A stretch of 64,000 nt of DNA from Smittium culicis (GCA_001970855.1 LSSN01006112.1:22659-86658); one strand, 5' to 3'; positions 49,590-58,456 are shown, counted from the first letter of the stretch. The notes: generated from the letters alone by a model not told the origin. Program-made: numbers and translations.

Positions 49590-51025
49590 TATTTTTTTTC
49601 TGAGTTTAATCTTAGCTCTGCATGAACGCTATCTATTAGCTTTACACATGTTAGTCGAACGGATTATATAATCCATGGCGAAAGGGTGAGTAATATTCTT
49701 AAATTTTACCCAAATGATAGGTTAAATACCTTTAAAGAAATATTTTCGCATTTGGATAAATTAAGATTTGGATTAGGCAGTAGGTGATTTAAAAGATTAC
49801 CTAACCAATGATCCATAATTGATCTGAGAGGATGATCAATCACAGTGGCAATGAAAAAAGGGCCACACAAAATAAAATTTGTCAGCAGTGAGGAATATTG
49901 GAGAAGGATCGAAAGATTGCTCCAGCTAAATAGAATGCTCAAGCGAAAAATAAATAAAGGATCTTGAATCCGATTAATATACATTATGAGTTATTTTTAT
50001 TTTTTTTTATCCTGACCAATCTCGTGCCAGCAGTCGCGGTAATACGAGAAGGATAAGCGTTATGCTTCATAATTAGGTGTAAAGTGTAATTAGATGGTAA
50101 TATAACAAAGAAATTAAGGGGTCAAAGACCTATATTTGGTTTTCTTTATTATTATATTACTTGAATGGTTTAAAGGAAATTGGAATTTCAAGTGTAAGGA
50201 TGAAATCTGGACATATTTGAAGGAACTCCTATTGGCTAATGCAGATTTCTTATATTTCATTGACATTCAGATACGAAAGTGTGGGGAGCAAATAGGATTA
50301 GATACCCTTTTAGTCCACACCCTAAACTATGAATGTTTTTGGGCACACCCGTAGGGGTGCCCTTTTACCTATACAGGTTAAACATTCCACCTGGGGAGTA
50401 TTAGGGCAACCTTGAAACCCAAAAGAAAAGATGGTCTTCCAAATAAGCAGTGAAGCATGTTGTTTAATTAGATGATCCACTAAAAATCTTACCTATCTTT
50501 TGTTATTCTTTTTACAGGCGTTGCATGGCTGTGTTCAGTTCTTGTTGTGAAATATTTAGTTAAGTCTTATAAAGAACGCAACCCCCTTATATAATTTTTA
50601 CTTATATCTATCAAATAAATATTCCGTAGATATTTAAAGGGATTAACACAAGTCCTCATGACCCTTATGAGTAGGGCTATAGACGTGCCACAAAAGTTTA
50701 TACAAAAAGTGGCAAAAAAAAATAAAGAGCTAATCTTTAAATTAAACTTTAGTACAGATGATATTCTGAAACTCGAATATCTTAAGTTGGAATTGCTAGT
50801 AATCGTGAATTATTATGTTACGGTGAAATTTTTTCTGGAAGGTGTACTAATTGCCCGTCAAGGGCTGAAAGTGATTGGTTTTGGTGAATTTAAAAGATTT
50901 TTTGAAATAAAGTAGCGATTTTTATATTCATATACTTCTCTTTCTTTCTTTCTTTTCTTTTTCCCATATCACCTTTCACTATTAGTTCTAAGTCGTAACT
51001 GGTTGGTGTAGGGGAACCTGTACCA
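49590..51025 (+). rRNA. rns: Small subunit ribosomal RNA
   Basis: GAGTTTAATCTTAGCTCTGC at 49602 is the 5' landmark. GTGCCAGCAGTCGCGGTAAT (50025) is the 530 loop, AGGATTAGATACCCTTTTAG (50294) the 790 region, TTGCCCGTCAAGGGCTGA (50851) and TAGGGGAACCTG near 51010 the 3' region. It begins only about 80 bp after rnl, in the order LSU-SSU, which reverses the usual bacterial order. A short GC-rich hairpin (GGGCACACCCGTAGGGGTGC) at 50341 sits in a variable loop. Ends are approximate. Confidence 0.93.
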
Positions 51026-51082
51026 GAATTGTAAAATAAATCATAAACGGAATATAATACCCTTATCAAAAGTTAAAAATAG

Positions 51083-51190
51083 CTTCGTCGCGATGCAGTG
51101 GGGTGAAGCCACCAGCCGATAACTGATAGTTATAAGCTTCCAAGGATGCAATCCGCAAGAAGCGAATCGCTGGGGATTGTAGTCTCGGGC
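51083..51190. repeat. GC-rich hairpin cluster after rns
   Basis: One of the most complete clusters: CTTCGTCGCGATGCAGTGGG, GTGAAGCCACCAGCCGATAA, TGATAGTTATAAGCTTCCAA and GGATGCAATCCGCAAGAAGC in succession. The same order recurs at 58585-58665 with an internal part missing. Confidence 0.8.
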
Positions 51191-51295
51191 TTTGTATATA
51201 AAAAATAAAAAAAATTTTTATATAGTAGAAACAAGCCAATTATAAAAAATGGTTACCGATATTTCATATCTCATATATTTCTTTTTATTATGTTT

Positions 51296-51372
51296 AGCAG
51301 ATGGCTTCCAGCCAACCCGCCGTTCTCGGGTGGCTCTATTAAATCTGTTTCCGAGCTTAAGCTCCTCCAGGA
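51296..51372. repeat. GC-rich hairpin cluster before atp8
   Basis: GCAGATGGCTTCCAGCCAAC, CCGCCGTTCTCGGGTGGCTC and a GAGCTTAAGCTC palindrome. Related in inverse orientation to 61743-61785. Confidence 0.65.
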
Positions 51373-51418
51373 AAAATCCATATTTCATATAATTTATACT
51401 CATTATTATTTTTTTATT

Positions 51419-51571
51419 ATGCCTCATTTAATCCCTTTTAGTTTTTTCCATCAAATTTCTTTTGCTTTCTTTTTTATTTTTATACTTTCTTATTTCTTTG
51501 CTACTTATTTATTACCTTATTTTATTTTAAGAGATAAATCTAGATTTATCTTATTCTTTCCTTATCTTTAA
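51419..51571 (+). CDS. atp8: ATP synthase subunit 8
   Basis: A 50-residue protein beginning MPHLIPFSFFHQISFAFFFI and continuing FILSYFFATYLLPYFILRDK, which fits the fungal atp8 pattern: MPQL-type start, one membrane helix, then LP-Y/F and a basic C-terminus. It is a stator subunit of the F1Fo synthase. The frame extends upstream without a stop, but the MPHL start matches the family. The motif TTAATTCCCTTT begins three bases after the stop codon, and trnN follows about 15 bp downstream. Confidence 0.88.
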   Translation: MPHLIPFSFFHQISFAFFFIFILSYFFATYLLPYFILRDKSRFILFFPYL

Positions 51572-51586
51572 GTTAATTCCCTTTTT

Positions 51587-51659
51587 AGCAGTTGTAGCTT
51601 AATGGTAAAGCTAATCACTGTTAATGATTTGATCTCTGTTCAATTCAGAGCTACTGCTT
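51587..51659 (+). tRNA. trnN: tRNA-Asn (GTT)
   Basis: Cloverleaf with acceptor AGCAGT/ACTGCT and anticodon loop CTGTTAA. Confidence 0.9.
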
Positions 51660-51669
51660 AATAAAATAA

Positions 51670-51751
51670 GGAAAAATCGCCTAAAGGTATGGCAATAGTT
51701 TGCTAAACTGTGGAGAAAAACTCCTTGGGGGTTCAAGTCCCCCTTTTTCCG
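51670..51751 (+). tRNA. trnS: tRNA-Ser (GCT)
   Basis: Acceptor GGAAAAA/TTTTTCC, anticodon GCT, and a long variable arm (GGAGAAAAACTCC) typical of tRNA-Ser. Confidence 0.92.
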
Positions 51752-51857
51752 TTTTAAATAGTTGAGGAAGCATTACATGCCTCTCTGGGGATATATATAA
51801 TAGGGGGATATTTAAAAAGAATATTCTTCAAATATAAAAAATATTAATTATAAAATT

Positions 51858-52163
51858 ATGACTATAGGTTTTTTTTTATTTTTTTTAGGTATCTATGGTT
51901 TCAGCTTCAACAGAAATAATTATTTATTAATGGTTATTTCTATAGAAATCATTTTATTAGCTACTGGTTATATTATTTCTATTTTTTCTTTTTCTCATGA
52001 TGATATTATTGGTCAATTATTTATACTTTATATTTTAGCTATTGCAGCAGCTGAAGTAGCTATTGCTTTATCTATATTAGTAACAATGTCTCGTTTAAGA
52101 GGATCTATTTATATTTCTTCTCGTTCAGAAACTGAATATTCAAAATTTTTTATTAATGAATAA
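51858..52163 (+). CDS. nad4L: NADH dehydrogenase subunit 4L
   Basis: 101 residues with three membrane helices. Family landmarks are SIEIILLATGYIISIFSF and the AAEVAIALSILV helix with its conserved Glu. The family is usually 85-90 residues; a short polar tail (ISSRSETEYSKFFINE) is added. It stands alone, separated from nad5 by 31 kb and on the opposite strand. In many fungi nad4L overlaps nad5. Confidence 0.95.
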   Translation: MTIGFFLFFLGIYGFSFNRNNYLLMVISIEIILLATGYIISIFSFSHDDIIGQLFILYILAIAAAEVAIALSILVTMSRLRGSIYISSRSETEYSKFFINE

Positions 52164-53448
52164 AATTAAGAAAATCAGTGCCGTAGGCATCCAAGATGGT
52201 AAAAATTAGGTTCGTAAGAACGAAAAAAGATATACTTCTTTTGGTTAAATATAACTTTTTTATTTCCATTTAAGTTACATAGTAACGCCCCCCCTAAATA
52301 ATAAAGAATAAAAAAAGTTACACGGGTAATATAGCTGAGATATAATAAAAATTATTTAAATAAAAAAGTAACAAAAAATAAAGGTTTCGTAGTAATGAGC
52401 ATATAAAATATGCGAGAATAAAGATAAAGTTTGTAATAATGACAAAAATTTAAAGATAATAAGGGTAGTTTTTATTTTATCTAGATGTGTATACATTTTT
52501 ATATAAGTCATCCATGACTGTTAATAAGGATACTTCGTATCTAGACTAATTAAATATAATCCCTTATATCCATTCTTATTATTACTATCTTTATATTTTA
52601 CATGTAGTATATTTTCGTTGTATTCTTATACAAAATTTTATTATTATATTATAACCATAAGGATACTTTGTATCGGTATGCTATATAACAACAGTAATAC
52701 TGTTGTTCCGCCATGATATGGCGGTCTAAATTATTAATCTTCGTATCTTCGGATGCTCTTGTTAGATCTACGATCTGAGATAAAACTGGTACTTAACATT
52801 ATTAATAGTACATTAACCGGTTACGTAGTTACGCCTACAATTTATTGACGATATTAAAGATTATTAATAATCAGTTACGTAGTAACCCCCTATTATTACA
52901 GGCATCTTAAATGCTCCATAAAATTATATCATATTTAAATAAAATTAGATAGTTTAATATATCAGATTATCTATAATTATCTACATTAATACTATATACT
53001 GAATGAACACATTATCTATAATACAAAAAAGTTTTGTAAACACAAAAATTGTGGTGTAAATAATATAAATGAGATGTAAAGATATACAAATTCAATTCCC
53101 CCCTAAGGAGGCGAATTAAATATGTAATATTGTAACGGAAGAGATTGCCATACTTTGTATCCGAATGGAAAGATTCAGATATATAAAATTAGCATCTTAG
53201 ATGGGAGACTACTAATATATATAGTTAAATATGTGCGTAGCAAGGATACTTTGTATCTTCTTATCATAAACCCACCATTTAAAATAGTGCACTTAAAAAT
53301 TATATAAGTGCTACTCAATAGAATTAACGCGGGCCCCACTATGTGGCTCCGACCGCATATCCCCCTATGTATTGACGATATAAGGGAGATGAAAATATAA
53401 TGGTAAAATGGTAGACTAATAATAGTCTGCAGGGAATTAAATAAAAAT
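52164..53448. other. AT-rich spacer between nad4L and rps3
   Basis: No gene seen. It contains palindromes (GGATACTTCGTATC near 52530, CAACAGTAATACTGTTG near 52690), the segment GATATTAAAGATTATTAATA shared with 12112, GC-rich patches near 53330, and AGGGAATTAAAT at 53431 just beyond rps3. Confidence 0.55.
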
Positions 53449-54222
53449 TTAAAGGAGGGAAATTGAATTATTAATAAAAATTTTTATACCAATTGAACCA
53501 TTTTTTATATATTTACCACCTATACCACGTGGTAAAATATAAGCATTACGATAATCAATTAAAGAAGGAAAAGAATTAAAATGAAAAGAACCTTTATTAA
53601 AAATTTGTTTTTTACTTCTATTAGCACTTTTTCTTTTCATTATTCTACCACTTAAAACACATTTTATACCTGAAATATAACTTTTTAAAGTTTTATGTAG
53701 AACTCCTGATTTAATATTTTTATAATTATAAGATATTTCAGATCCCTTTATTTCTTTTTTTATTCCGATTGCCTTCGTCAATCTTGCTCCTATTTTTACT
53801 AAAGTATATTTTCTTATATTTATACCAATAAATTCAGCTAATATATTACTAGATAAAAAAGGTCTATTAAGATAAACGATATCCAGCCTAACGGTAAGAC
53901 CAAATAATTTAGAAATATATGTAGTTAATTGTGAGATAGTCATCTCAAATTCTTTAAAAGATATTATATTATTATATGGTGTCCAATAATATATTATTAT
54001 TTTTACTTCATTTAATTTATGTACGAATACGGGTTCAGTAATACTGGCCCATTCTTTAAATATAGTTCCTATTATTTTTTTAACTTGTTTTTCTTTATAT
54101 TCTTGATTTATTATTCTTTTTCCATAATTTATATTATTCCAATTTCCTATTTTAATTAATTTTAAACTTGATGTATGTTTTTTACCCATTTTTAATGTTT
54201 TTTTGTTTTTTTTTTTATACAT
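53449..54222 (-). CDS. rps3: Ribosomal protein S3
   Basis: Small-subunit ribosomal protein, 257 residues, basic. The C-terminal S3 domain is recognisable: GIKCVLSGRIMKRKSANRSK, then GSFHFNSFPSLIDYRNA and GGKYIKNGSIGIKIFIN. The middle (LGLTVRLDIVYLNRPFLSS) fits fungal mitochondrial rps3. It is free-standing rather than inside an rnl intron. The palindromic segment GATTGACGAAGGCAATC is translated as LTKAIGI. Two start ATGs lie 33 bp apart; the first is taken. Confidence 0.85.
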   Translation of the reverse strand: MYKKKNKKTLKMGKKHTSSLKLIKIGNWNNINYGKRIINQEYKEKQVKKIIGTIFKEWASITEPVFVHKLNEVKIIIYYWTPYNNIISFKEFEMTISQLTTYISKLFGLTVRLDIVYLNRPFLSSNILAEFIGINIRKYTLVKIGARLTKAIGIKKEIKGSEISYNYKNIKSGVLHKTLKSYISGIKCVLSGRIMKRKSANRSKKQIFNKGSFHFNSFPSLIDYRNAYILPRGIGGKYIKNGSIGIKIFINNSISLL

Positions 54223-54341
54223 ATCTGGTAGGATAATTTATGTTTCCGATCCTTTGGATCTAGAACATAAATATTCCATTTAAACGGGCGGTATTAACCA
54301 CCCACTTCCAGCAGGCTAAATTTTTAATATTAATAAAAATT

Positions 54342-54414
54342 CAGGGTTAAAAGGATTTGAACCTTTATTATTCATTTTGGAGATGAAGATTTTAACCAAT
54401 TAAATTATAACCCT
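54342..54414 (-). tRNA. trnW: tRNA-Trp (CCA)
   Basis: Acceptor AGGGTTA/TAACCCT, anticodon stem TTCAT/ATGAA, loop CTCCAAA, so anticodon CCA. It is the only Trp tRNA seen although TGA codons are translated (nad1, nad5, nad4 extension, intron proteins). Reading TGA would need modification or editing of C34, or a second tRNA elsewhere. Confidence 0.85.
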
Positions 54415-54451
54415 ATAGCTTTTACTAAAGCCAAACTTAATAAAAATTAGA

Positions 54452-54560
54452 AGCGCTCGGAGGACCCAGTCAGTCCTCCCCATGCAAACTGCTGATATTT
54501 TCTGGATGGCATATACATCGACATTATCGGAAATCAGGCTCCGAAGGGTGGTTAATACCG
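54452..54560. repeat. GC cluster between trnW and trnT
   Basis: GAGGACCCAGTCAGTCCTCC hairpin followed by GCAAACTGCTGAT; it resembles the cluster at 16505-16545. The GGGCGGTATTAACCACCC segment at 54286 recurs inverted at 54556, flanking the trnW region. Confidence 0.6.
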
Positions 54561-54714
54561 CCCACTAATAAATAGCTAACCATAACCAACTGGTTGGTGA
54601 GCTATATTATTAAAAATCGGCCATGTTTTCACATGGGAGTAATTAATTTTTTATTTTAATGACTCATCTTTATTTATATCTATTTCTAAGTTTAATTATA
54701 CGATATAAATTTTT

Positions 54715-54787
54715 GTCGGGTTAGCTTAATTGGTAAAGCAGTAATCTTGTAAATTACTTTATGCGGGTTCAAGTCCCGCACCCGGCC
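54715..54787 (+). tRNA. trnT: tRNA-Thr (TGT)
   Basis: Acceptor GTCGGGT/ACCCGGC, anticodon loop CTTGTAA. Confidence 0.93.
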
Positions 54788-54809
54788 TTCAATGATATAA
54801 TAATTTCAT

Positions 54810-54880
54810 TGGATGTAGCCAAGTAGGTAAGGCCTCGAAATTTGAATTCGTTATACGGGGGTTCGAATCCCTCCATCCAA
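54810..54880 (+). tRNA. trnQ: tRNA-Gln (TTG)
   Basis: Acceptor TGGATG/CATCCA, anticodon loop ATTTGAA. Confidence 0.88.
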
Positions 54881-54916
54881 AAAATATTAAAAGGCCATCG
54901 GTCTGGCCTTACTTTT

Positions 54917-54985
54917 GGCAGGATAGTTTAAAGTAAAACATTCGTTTCATACACGAATATTAAGGATTCATACCCTTTCCCGCTA
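54917..54985 (+). tRNA. trnM: tRNA-Met (CAT)
   Basis: Acceptor GGCAGGA/TCCCGCT with one mismatch, anticodon stem TTCGT/ACGAA, loop TTCATAC. One of three tRNAs with CAT; this one is probably an elongator. Confidence 0.82.
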
Positions 54986-55004
54986 TTGTATTTATTTTTA
55001 TTTT

Positions 55005-55077
55005 TGCCTCAAGGATGACTCGAACATCCTACCCAGAATTTTCAGTTCCGTACTTTTACCTGTTAAGCTATCAAGGC
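55005..55077 (-). tRNA. trnF: tRNA-Phe (GAA)
   Basis: Acceptor GCCTTGA/TTGAGGC, anticodon loop CTGAAAA. Confidence 0.9.
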
Positions 55078-55085
55078 TTAAAAAT

Positions 55086-55157
55086 TGAGAATATTGGGAT
55101 TTGAACCCAAACAATTCAGATTAAAAGTCTGATACTCTACCATTAAGTTATATTCCC
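55086..55157 (-). tRNA. trnK: tRNA-Lys (TTT)
   Basis: Acceptor GGGAATA/TATTCTC, anticodon loop CTTTTAA. Confidence 0.92.
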
Positions 55158-55171
55158 TAATAGAAATAAAA

Positions 55172-55244
55172 AGACCAAGAAGTGAATCGAACACTTATCA
55201 AAAAGATTTGCAATCCTTTACATTACCTATTATGCTACTTGGTC
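55172..55244 (-). tRNA. trnC: tRNA-Cys (GCA)
   Basis: Acceptor GACCAAG/CTTGGTC, anticodon loop TTGCAAA. Confidence 0.92.
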
Positions 55245-55258
55245 TAATTTTCTTTTTT

Positions 55259-55328
55259 GGCTTTGTAGCTTAATGAAAGCTGTTGTTTGTCGAACATCAA
55301 GTTGCCGTTTCGTAGACGGTCAAAGCCG
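55259..55328 (+). tRNA. trnD: tRNA-Asp (GTC)
   Basis: Acceptor GGCTTTG/CAAAGCC, anticodon loop TTGTCGA; one mismatch in the anticodon stem. Confidence 0.88.
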
Positions 55329-55332
55329 TAAT

Positions 55333-55403
55333 TAGAATCGAATGGAATTGAACCATTATATTTTGCTTATCAAACAAAAACTTTACCGTTAAGTTACGAT
55401 TCT
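55333..55403 (-). tRNA. trnI: tRNA-Ile (GAT)
   Basis: Acceptor AGAATCG/CGATTCT, anticodon loop TTGATAA. Confidence 0.9.
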
Positions 55404-55439
55404 TAATCAGATTAATTTAATATTAATCTTCTTATAAAA

Positions 55440-55510
55440 TGATCCCAGTACGATTCGAACGAACATATTAATAATGAAGATATTATATCCTACCCTTAGA
55501 TGATGAGATC
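55440..55510 (-). tRNA. trnE: tRNA-Glu (TTC)
   Basis: Acceptor GATCTCA/TGGGATC, anticodon stem TAATA/TATTA, loop TCTTCAT. Position 33 is C instead of the near-universal U. Confidence 0.85.
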
Positions 55511-55512
55511 TT

Positions 55513-55584
55513 TTGCGAATGATCGATTCGAACAATCACTACAAGGTTATGAACCTTATCTGCTAACCTTTACATTAATTCGCA
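55513..55584 (-). tRNA. trnM: tRNA-Met (CAT), probable initiator
   Basis: Acceptor TGCGAAT/ATTCGCA, anticodon loop TTCATAA. The weak T1-A72 pair resembles fungal mitochondrial initiator tRNAs, which often begin TGC. Confidence 0.85.
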
Positions 55585-55619
55585 TTTTGAGGAGAATCTT
55601 TTCCGATCGGATAATATTT

Positions 55620-55691
55620 TGAGGAGAATTAGATTTGAACTAATATCTTTCCTGTTATGAGCAGTAAGCTCTACCATTGAGCTATCTCCCC
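55620..55691 (-). tRNA. Third CAT tRNA (Met, or Ile reading AUA)
   Basis: Acceptor GGGGAGA/TCTCCTC, anticodon loop CTCATAA. Because initiator and elongator Met candidates already exist, this may be the lysidine-type tRNA-Ile(CAU) for AUA codons, which are frequent here. Sequence alone cannot decide. Confidence 0.8.
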
Positions 55692-55698
55692 TTAAATT

Positions 55699-55780
55699 TG
55701 AGAAGTTTGGGATTCGAACCCAAAATGGATAAATCCATCGTCTTTACAGGACGAGTGCAATACCAAAATGCATACTTCTC
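55699..55780 (-). tRNA. trnY: tRNA-Tyr (GTA)
   Basis: Acceptor GAGAAGT/ACTTCTC, anticodon loop CTGTAAA, variable arm TGGATTTATCCA. Confidence 0.93.
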
Positions 55781-55791
55781 TAATAAAATAA

Positions 55792-55873
55792 TACCTACTG
55801 AGGGATTTGAACCCTCACGCTAAAAAGCAAACAATTTTAAGTCGTTTGAGTCTACCTATTTCTCCAAGTAGGT
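55792..55873 (-). tRNA. trnL: tRNA-Leu (TAA)
   Basis: Acceptor ACCTACT/AGTAGGT, anticodon loop CTTAAAA, long variable arm. Confidence 0.92.
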
Positions 55874-55892
55874 TATTAAATATATAATTAAA

Positions 55893-55964
55893 GCCAGTAT
55901 AGGTTAAATGGTAAACCGTCCCTCTTCCAAAGGGAAGTAATGTGTTCAAATCACATTATTGGCA
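55893..55964 (+). tRNA. trnG: tRNA-Gly (TCC)
   Basis: Acceptor GCCAGTA/TATTGGC, anticodon loop CTTCCAA. Confidence 0.93.
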
Positions 55965-55971
55965 TTTAAAA

Positions 55972-56042
55972 GGGGATATAATATAAAGGTAGTATATGGG
56001 TATTGCAAACCTAAAGAAAGAGTTCAATTCTCTTTATCTCCA
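55972..56042 (+). tRNA. trnA: tRNA-Ala (TGC)
   Basis: Acceptor GGGGATA/TATCTCC, anticodon loop ATTGCAA. Confidence 0.92.
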
Positions 56043-56095
56043 AGGAGTAAAAAAACTCAAAAAGAAAATATACATAAAAAACAAAAACAAAAAAA

Positions 56096-56734
56096 ATGAT
56101 AACAATATTAAAATTTTTAATTGGTTTAACAGGTTTATTTATTTTTATTTCTATTAACCCTATTTATTCTGTATTATCTTTAATATCAGCTTTCATAGCT
56201 GTAGGTTCTTTATTTATATATTTTGATATTACTTTTTTAGGTTTATCTTATTTAATTATTTATGTAGGTGCTATTTCTATTTTATTTATTTTTGCTATAA
56301 TGATGTTAGAAACTGATCAATTTATTAATCCATCATTAAAAGAAAAATTAGGTTTAAAAAAAGAAATACCATTAATATCAGGAATAATAGGATTAGGAAT
56401 AATATTATTACTAGGTAATGGTGAAAATAAAAATATATTAATAAATCATCAAATTATTGAATACATCTTCGATGCTGATTTAATTAAATTTTCGCTTTCT
56501 ACTTCGCTATTTGATTATATAAATGGTATAAAATTAGCAAATATAACAGAAATATATAGAACAAATCAATTTTTATGGGAAAATAATTTATTTTATCTTT
56601 CACAGCTTAAGGCTGTGGGATATAATTTATATACATATTATTCTTTATGGTTAATTTTAATTTCTTTTATTTTATTATTAGCTATGATAGGTCCTATAAT
56701 TTTATGTTTAAAATCAGTAGAACAGGAAAAATAA
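56096..56734 (+). CDS. nad6: NADH dehydrogenase subunit 6
   Basis: 212 residues, five membrane helices. The family core YLIIYVGAISILFIFAIMML is near residues 60-80, and the C-terminal helix AMIGPIILCL is also recognisable. A palindromic segment (ACAGCTTAAGGCTGT, 56601) is translated in the loop as SQLKAVGY, apparently an in-frame insertion of a dispersed element. The start is ATG after an A-rich leader. No TGA codons occur. Confidence 0.95.
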   Translation: MITILKFLIGLTGLFIFISINPIYSVLSLISAFIAVGSLFIYFDITFLGLSYLIIYVGAISILFIFAIMMLETDQFINPSLKEKLGLKKEIPLISGIIGLGIILLLGNGENKNILINHQIIEYIFDADLIKFSLSTSLFDYINGIKLANITEIYRTNQFLWENNLFYLSQLKAVGYNLYTYYSLWLILISFILLLAMIGPIILCLKSVEQEK

Positions 56735-56815
56735 AAAAGCCATAAACGACATAAGAGAACCATATGGGATGAACTTATAGATAAAAAAGAAATAGTAAAA
56801 AAACAAAAAAAAATT

Positions 56816-57802
56816 ATGATTACAATTATTATAGAAATATTATTCTTAATATTTCCTATTTTATTAGCTATTGCATTTTTAACTTTAGCTGAAAGAAAAG
56901 TAATGGGTTCTATGCAATGAAGAGTAGGTCCTAATAAAGTAGGTATATTTGGTTTTTTACAACCAATAAGTGATGGTATTAAATTATTATTAAAAGAAAC
57001 TATTTTACCCTCTCAAAGCAACAGGATCCTCCTGTTGGTAGCTCCTATTATTATTTTTACTATGAATTTGTTGAGTTGGGCTCCTATTCCTTTTAGTAGA
57101 GGTTATCAAATATCAGATATGGAATTAGGTGTAATATATATATTTGCTATTTCTTCTATTGGTGTAGTTGGTATTATTTTAGCTGGTTGGTCAGGTAATT
57201 CTAAATATTCTTTAATGGGATGTTTAAGAACAACGGCTCAATTAGTATCATATGAATTATTATTAGGTTTAACAGTGCTGAGTGTAATATTGGTGACACA
57301 TTCATTTGATCTTAACGAGATCGTTTTATTTCAACAATGTTCTTTTTTCCTTTTTCCTTTATTTCCTTTATTTATTATAATTTTTATTTCAGCGTTGGCC
57401 GAGACCAACCGACCTCCTTTTGATTTAGTTGAATCAGAATCAGAATTAGTTAGTGGAGCTTTTACTGAATATAGTTCTTTCTCTTTTGCTTTAATATTTT
57501 TAGGTGAATATGGTGCTATGATATCTATGTCTGCATTAATAACTATTTTATTTTTAGGTGGATTTTTATTACCTTTTTCTTCTTTTTTTATTACAGACGG
57601 AGCCATTTTAACATTAATACAACCTTTAATTTTAGGAATAAAAATAAGTATTTTATTATTTATTTTTATTTGGGTAAGATCAACTCTTCCTAGAGTTAAA
57701 TTTAATCAATTAATTTCTTTATGCTGGAAATCTTTATTTCCTTTAGTTTTAGGTTTATTTATTTTTATTTCTTCTATTGTTACTATTATTCTTTTATTTT
57801 AA
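56816..57802 (+). CDS. nad1: NADH dehydrogenase subunit 1
   Basis: 328 residues, the quinone-site subunit of complex I. It starts MITIIIEILFLIF, with LAERKVMGSMQ, GPNKVG, ISALAETNRPPFDLVESESE and FIWVRSTLPR, all hallmarks. Codon 35 is TGA (56918-56920), so TGA must be translated; the position is an Arg in many NAD1 proteins, so its meaning deserves checking. A palindrome (CAACAGGATCCTCCTGTTG, 57019) encodes SNRILLL in a loop. The stop codon is embedded in TTTTAATTCCCTT. Confidence 0.95.
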
Positions 57803-57820
57803 TTCCCTTCATTAAATTTA

Positions 57821-57907
57821 GGGTAGATGACTGAGAGGTTTAAGGTATTTCGCTTGAAACGAAAAAAGGTTTTTTTATCTTCATGGGTTCAAATCCCATT
57901 CTGCCCG
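57821..57907 (+). tRNA. trnS: tRNA-Ser (TGA)
   Basis: Acceptor GGGTAGA/TCTGCCC, anticodon loop CTTGAAA, long variable arm. Confidence 0.93.
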
Positions 57908-57912
57908 TATAA

Positions 57913-57985
57913 CGGATAGTAGCGTAATAGGTAACGCATCTGGTTTGGGACTGGAGGATTATAAGTTCAAATCTTATCTATCCGA
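57913..57985 (+). tRNA. trnP: tRNA-Pro (TGG)
   Basis: Acceptor CGGATAG/CTATCCG, anticodon loop TTTGGGA. Starts five bases after trnS. Confidence 0.9.
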
Positions 57986-58067
57986 AAAAATTAAAGATTG
58001 CCAATCAGAAGATTGGGAATGGGAAGAAAAGAAAAATAAAGAAAATAAAATCAAAAATATTTATAAA

Positions 58068-58415
58068 ATGAATACTTTATCTGTTTTTATTATTTTTACT
58101 CCTTGTTTACTTTCTTTTATTTTAATTATTAATTTATTATTACCTTTAAATAAACCAGATTTTTCTAAATTATCACCATATGAATGTGGTATGGATACTA
58201 TTGGTTCAGCTAGAGAAAAATTTAATATTCTTTTTTATTTAGTAGCTATTTTATTCTTAATTTTCGATGTAGAAATTATTTTTTTATTCCCTTTTGCTAC
58301 TATTTTATATGATATTTCCTTTTTTGGTTTTTGGATTGCTTTTTTATTTTTAGTTATTTTAACTTTAGGATTTATTTATGAATTAAGTAAAGATATTTTA
58401 AATTTTTTTTCTTAA
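58068..58415 (+). CDS. nad3: NADH dehydrogenase subunit 3
   Basis: 115 residues, three membrane helices. Conserved YECGMDTIGSAREKFNILFY and LIFDVEIIFLFPFA identify it. ATG at 58068 (MNTLSVFIIF) is chosen; the open frame upstream runs through trnP and a short dispersed repeat (GATTGGGAATGGGAAG). nad3 is beside nad1, not nad2 as in many fungi. TTAATTCCCTTT lies 28 bp after the stop, before trnL. Confidence 0.95.
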   Translation: MNTLSVFIIFTPCLLSFILIINLLLPLNKPDFSKLSPYECGMDTIGSAREKFNILFYLVAILFLIFDVEIIFLFPFATILYDISFFGFWIAFLFLVILTLGFIYELSKDILNFFS

Positions 58416-58456
58416 ATTTTATCTTTTTATTATCCTTTCTTTTTAATTCCCTTTTT

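Noticed and set aside
49706..49984. 92-codon - strand frame
   Set aside because: Antisense to conserved rns sequence.
50136..50915. Two + strand frames of 72 and 85 codons
   Set aside because: They are inside rns; conserved rRNA segments explain the sequence.
57331..57606. 91-codon frame antisense to nad1
   Set aside because: Shadow of nad1, which has full family conservation on the + strand.
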